Assembly: GCF_019097595.1 (NCBI RefSeq)
Contig: NC_080720.1
Span: 30,364,352 to 30,428,351, forward strand
Length of the DNA: 64,000 nt
Source: Hemibagrus wyckioides
Taxonomy: Eukaryota > Chordata > Actinopteri > Siluriformes > Bagridae
Direction: 5' to 3'
Shown in pieces: positions 61,600 to 64,000 of this stretch (the stretch's first letter is position 1; each line of letters begins with the position of its first letter). The translations under genes and the position numbers were made by a program. The notes under the pieces were generated by a model that worked only from the letters and a program-made list of their open reading frames with translations, did not search any database and had not been told where the DNA came from.

Positions 61600-62158
61600 C
61601 ACTAGGGTAGAAATTTGCCTTAACAGAGCAGCCTTGGGGCAGTTCAAATCAGTCTGCTAGCCCTGGGGGCAGATGTTGGACAGTCCTGCTACAGTATATA
61701 TCATCTCTAGCTTATCTTCTTCTTTTTCTTTATCATGTTGCAGCACATAAAGTAAACACTACTGCTACTTCTTAAGCACTGAGATCATAGAAATATGATT
61801 ATATAGATAATTAAATCACTGACTATGATATTAATTTCTAATATTTTACTGAAAAATTTTTACTTATTCTTTTCTTTCCATGTGTATGGTTAGTAAAGTT
61901 ACAGTCAGGTTGCCAGATCTTTTCAGTTTTCTTAGTTTTTCAGTTTTTAGGCATTAATATGATATACAAAAAATGTTTAATATTTACAGAATATTTGAAG
62001 CTTCACAGTGACATGTATATTTAAAAAAGTGCTTCCTTATTTGCGTTTAAATCTCAGATTTGCTTGATGTTCTGAAAAATGTACATTTACATCTTTTTTT
62101 CTGTTTAGTGAATTTAACTGTCAGAGAGGCAACATATTTTTTTTAACAATGGTAACAA

Positions 62159-62199
<41 letters not shown>

Positions 62200-63120
62200 A
62201 ATTTATTATTCTATAACTTAACACAGATGCTGGAGCTCTGCCCACTTTAACCTTGTGTCTTTCTACATTTATGATCAGCATTTTCATAACTTGTGTGAGA
62301 GATAAAATTGATCAGCTGACACTTGAACCTTTTTTTTCCCCCCGTGGGGTAAAAAATGCGTTAAAGCACTCAAAAATACTTTCTAAAACTCTAAAACGTG
62401 GACGAAGCCTAAAACAGTTCATAAAAGCATGAAATACTGTTTCTCATGAGACATGGTTCCCCACCTTTTCAACCCCCGACTAAAATGGCTTTGAGTTTTT
62501 GATGGCTTTGAGACTTTAGTCTGTGTCCAAACCATGGGGGAAAATCAATCAAGTTTGCAAGATGAAATGAAAATCAAATGAAAACTAAAATTAAATCTAT
62601 TATTTAAAAAAAGACATGGCCAAAGTGAAGCATGGTGGTGGTGGTAGCATCATGTTGGGCCTCAGCTTTGACCTCTTGAGTGTTTCTCTGACTAAGTGTA
62701 CCAGACATCCACTGACTTTTTATGAAAATAATGAAAAAACCACCATAAACTGAAAAAAATAGCACCAGGATCTCTAAACACATCCAGGACAGGAAGTGAA
62801 CCAAACATGCCGTGCATTTTGGGTTACTGCACTGTTCTTTAAAAGTAAGACGCTAAAGCGATCCAAAGGACAGGCACAAGCTCTGGATATTTAGATCAGC
62901 ATGGAGAAAGAGAAAACAAACGTGATGGAAAGGTTATACAAATATACAAATAATAATTTGTATACAGCTCAGGCTCGACAAACAGGCTGATAAATGTATA
63001 AGAGGGTTTGTTTTTTGTTTTTGAAAACTCCAAGGAAGGGAAAAACTTACTCAGGCATTACTAATCGCAAACCATGTTGAGTGATCAGTTGCTCCGTGAA
63101 CGACTTGTTAGGCCTTGCTG
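61600..63120. other. intergenic region upstream of wdr12
   Basis: No coding gene was recognised. 62613-62675 (GTGAAGCATGGTGGTGGTGG, then AGCATCATGTTGGG) resembles the conserved K-H-G-G-G-S-I-M stretch of a Tc1 transposase and may be a fragment. Confidence 0.45.
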
Positions 63121-63245
63121 CACTCACACACGGCACATGGTTACCGGACTCTCATCTACCACACATATCTACATGGGAATATTTACTAATTTAACAAGCT
63201 TTTACTCCAGAATCTGAGGTTCTTTTGAAAGAAAAAAAAGCAATA

Positions 63246-63982
63246 ATGTCGCAGGTTCAAGCGAGGTTTTTCACCGAAAACAAAAAGTAAGTTTTTTTCT
63301 ATTTTGTTTGTTTAATATATATATGCTGGTTTATAACTGCTGTAGCTAGCGGGGTTAGCTTGAAGCTGTGGAGTTATTACTCATAATTAAACATGATTAA
63401 ACTCCCACACAGGTATAACTTTATGTCCTGAAAATGATAGAAGTAGGCTTGCAAAGGAGTAGCGTTATAAACTCGTTATATAGACTTATGAAGTTTGTGG
63501 CTCGTGACTCTGTGTGCTGCAGTGACTTCTAGCCTCCTGTGGTTCTGACGTCACGTGCACAAAAAATCATAAAACATCCTCAGAAATATTTTACACTTAC
63601 GTTTGGTATCGAAAAGTAATCTATAACAGTATAAATGCCAGCACACCCTCCATGTAGTGACTTTTAGGTTTTTCTGTTTTTCAGGATAGTGTGTGTGTAA
63701 AAATCTCTGAAATTATTGAAGTCGTTTCTATATGAAATCTAAATATATTTCAGTAAGTGAGCTGAAGCCACTGACAGGATTGTGTGATCGAATACTAACA
63801 TGTTTACACATTAATATTGCAAGATGGAATTTAGGTCCAGGCTTCTAACTGATTTTGGTGTGTGTGTGTGTGTGTGTGTGTGCGCAGATTCGCTGTAGAT
63901 GATGTGCCTTTCTCCATCCCGGCTGCTTCAGAGGTCACACACCTGAGCGATGTGATTAACAAACTGCTGGAGGCCCGAAACG
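63246..63982 (+). CDS. wdr12: WDR12 ribosome biogenesis protein, first two coding exons (partial)
   Basis: Exon 63246-63286 (ATG at 63246) and exon 63888-63982 join in phase to [20 protein letters not shown], then [20 protein letters not shown] and LEARNG. The gene continues beyond the window from a GTGAGC donor at 63983. This is the N-terminal NLE (ubiquitin-like) domain of WDR12, a WD-repeat subunit of the PeBoW complex (with PES1 and BOP1) needed for 60S subunit assembly in the nucleolus. The intron ends in a (TG)n tract directly before the CAG acceptor. The WD40 repeats are not in the window. Confidence 0.95.
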
Positions 63983-64000
63983 GTGAGCTTGTGACGTTTC

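Overview
This window is vertebrate nuclear DNA, most likely from a teleost fish. The genes have introns with GT-AG splice sites. Every recognisable protein is a vertebrate family, and the spacers are full of Tc1/mariner, hAT and pogo-like DNA transposons, RTE-type LINE/SINE tails, and GATA/GACA, CA and trinucleotide microsatellites typical of ray-finned fish. The Tc1 load would fit an ostariophysan such as a catfish, but that is only a guess. No bacterial operon, CRISPR array, virus or rRNA was seen.

Layout. (1) 1-9.5 kb, plus strand: the last ten coding exons of marf1, encoding six LOTUS domains and the C-terminal tail, then a probable 2.7 kb 3' UTR. (2) 10.4-35.7 kb, minus strand, convergent to marf1: complete bmerb1 (C16orf45 orthologue) in six coding exons, whose introns hold a Tc1 graveyard, a 17-bp minisatellite, SINEs and a 1.3 kb GATA/GACA array. 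A 38-bp minisatellite carrying NRF1-like motifs lies just upstream of its start codon. (3) 36.4-38.8 kb: a hAT-type element with a perfect 8-bp target duplication and a Tc1 element nested inside it. (4) 40.3-43.3 kb, minus strand: complete mpv17l in four exons, with intron 1 made largely of trinucleotide repeats and an RTE LINE fragment. marf1, bmerb1 and mpv17l are also neighbours on human 16p13.11, so this block is conserved. (5) 45.2-47.5 kb, minus strand: a GIMAP/AIG1-type GTPase with a C-terminal membrane anchor. (6) 51.3-54.3 kb, minus strand: a complete eight-exon gene for a very divergent poly(A)-binding-protein-like protein. It has two RRMs, two different in-frame tandem repeats where RRM3/RRM4 would be, a degenerate MLLE domain and a lysine-rich tail. 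(7) 57.6-59.7 kb: a 2.1 kb unit bounded by ~300-bp inverted repeats. (8) 63.2-64.0 kb, plus strand: the first two coding exons of wdr12, which continues past the window.

The genes do not form one pathway. marf1 (post-transcriptional RNA control in germ cells) and the PABP-like gene both concern mRNA fate, but nothing in the sequence links them. The best candidate for something undescribed is the PABP-like gene at 51.3-54.3 kb. The 57.6-59.7 kb inverted-repeat unit, the NRF1-motif minisatellite at bmerb1 and the palindromic Tc1 derivative at 31.9-32.7 kb follow. Exon boundaries were set by hand from splice motifs and reading-frame continuity. Family names rest on remembered homologues, not on a search.
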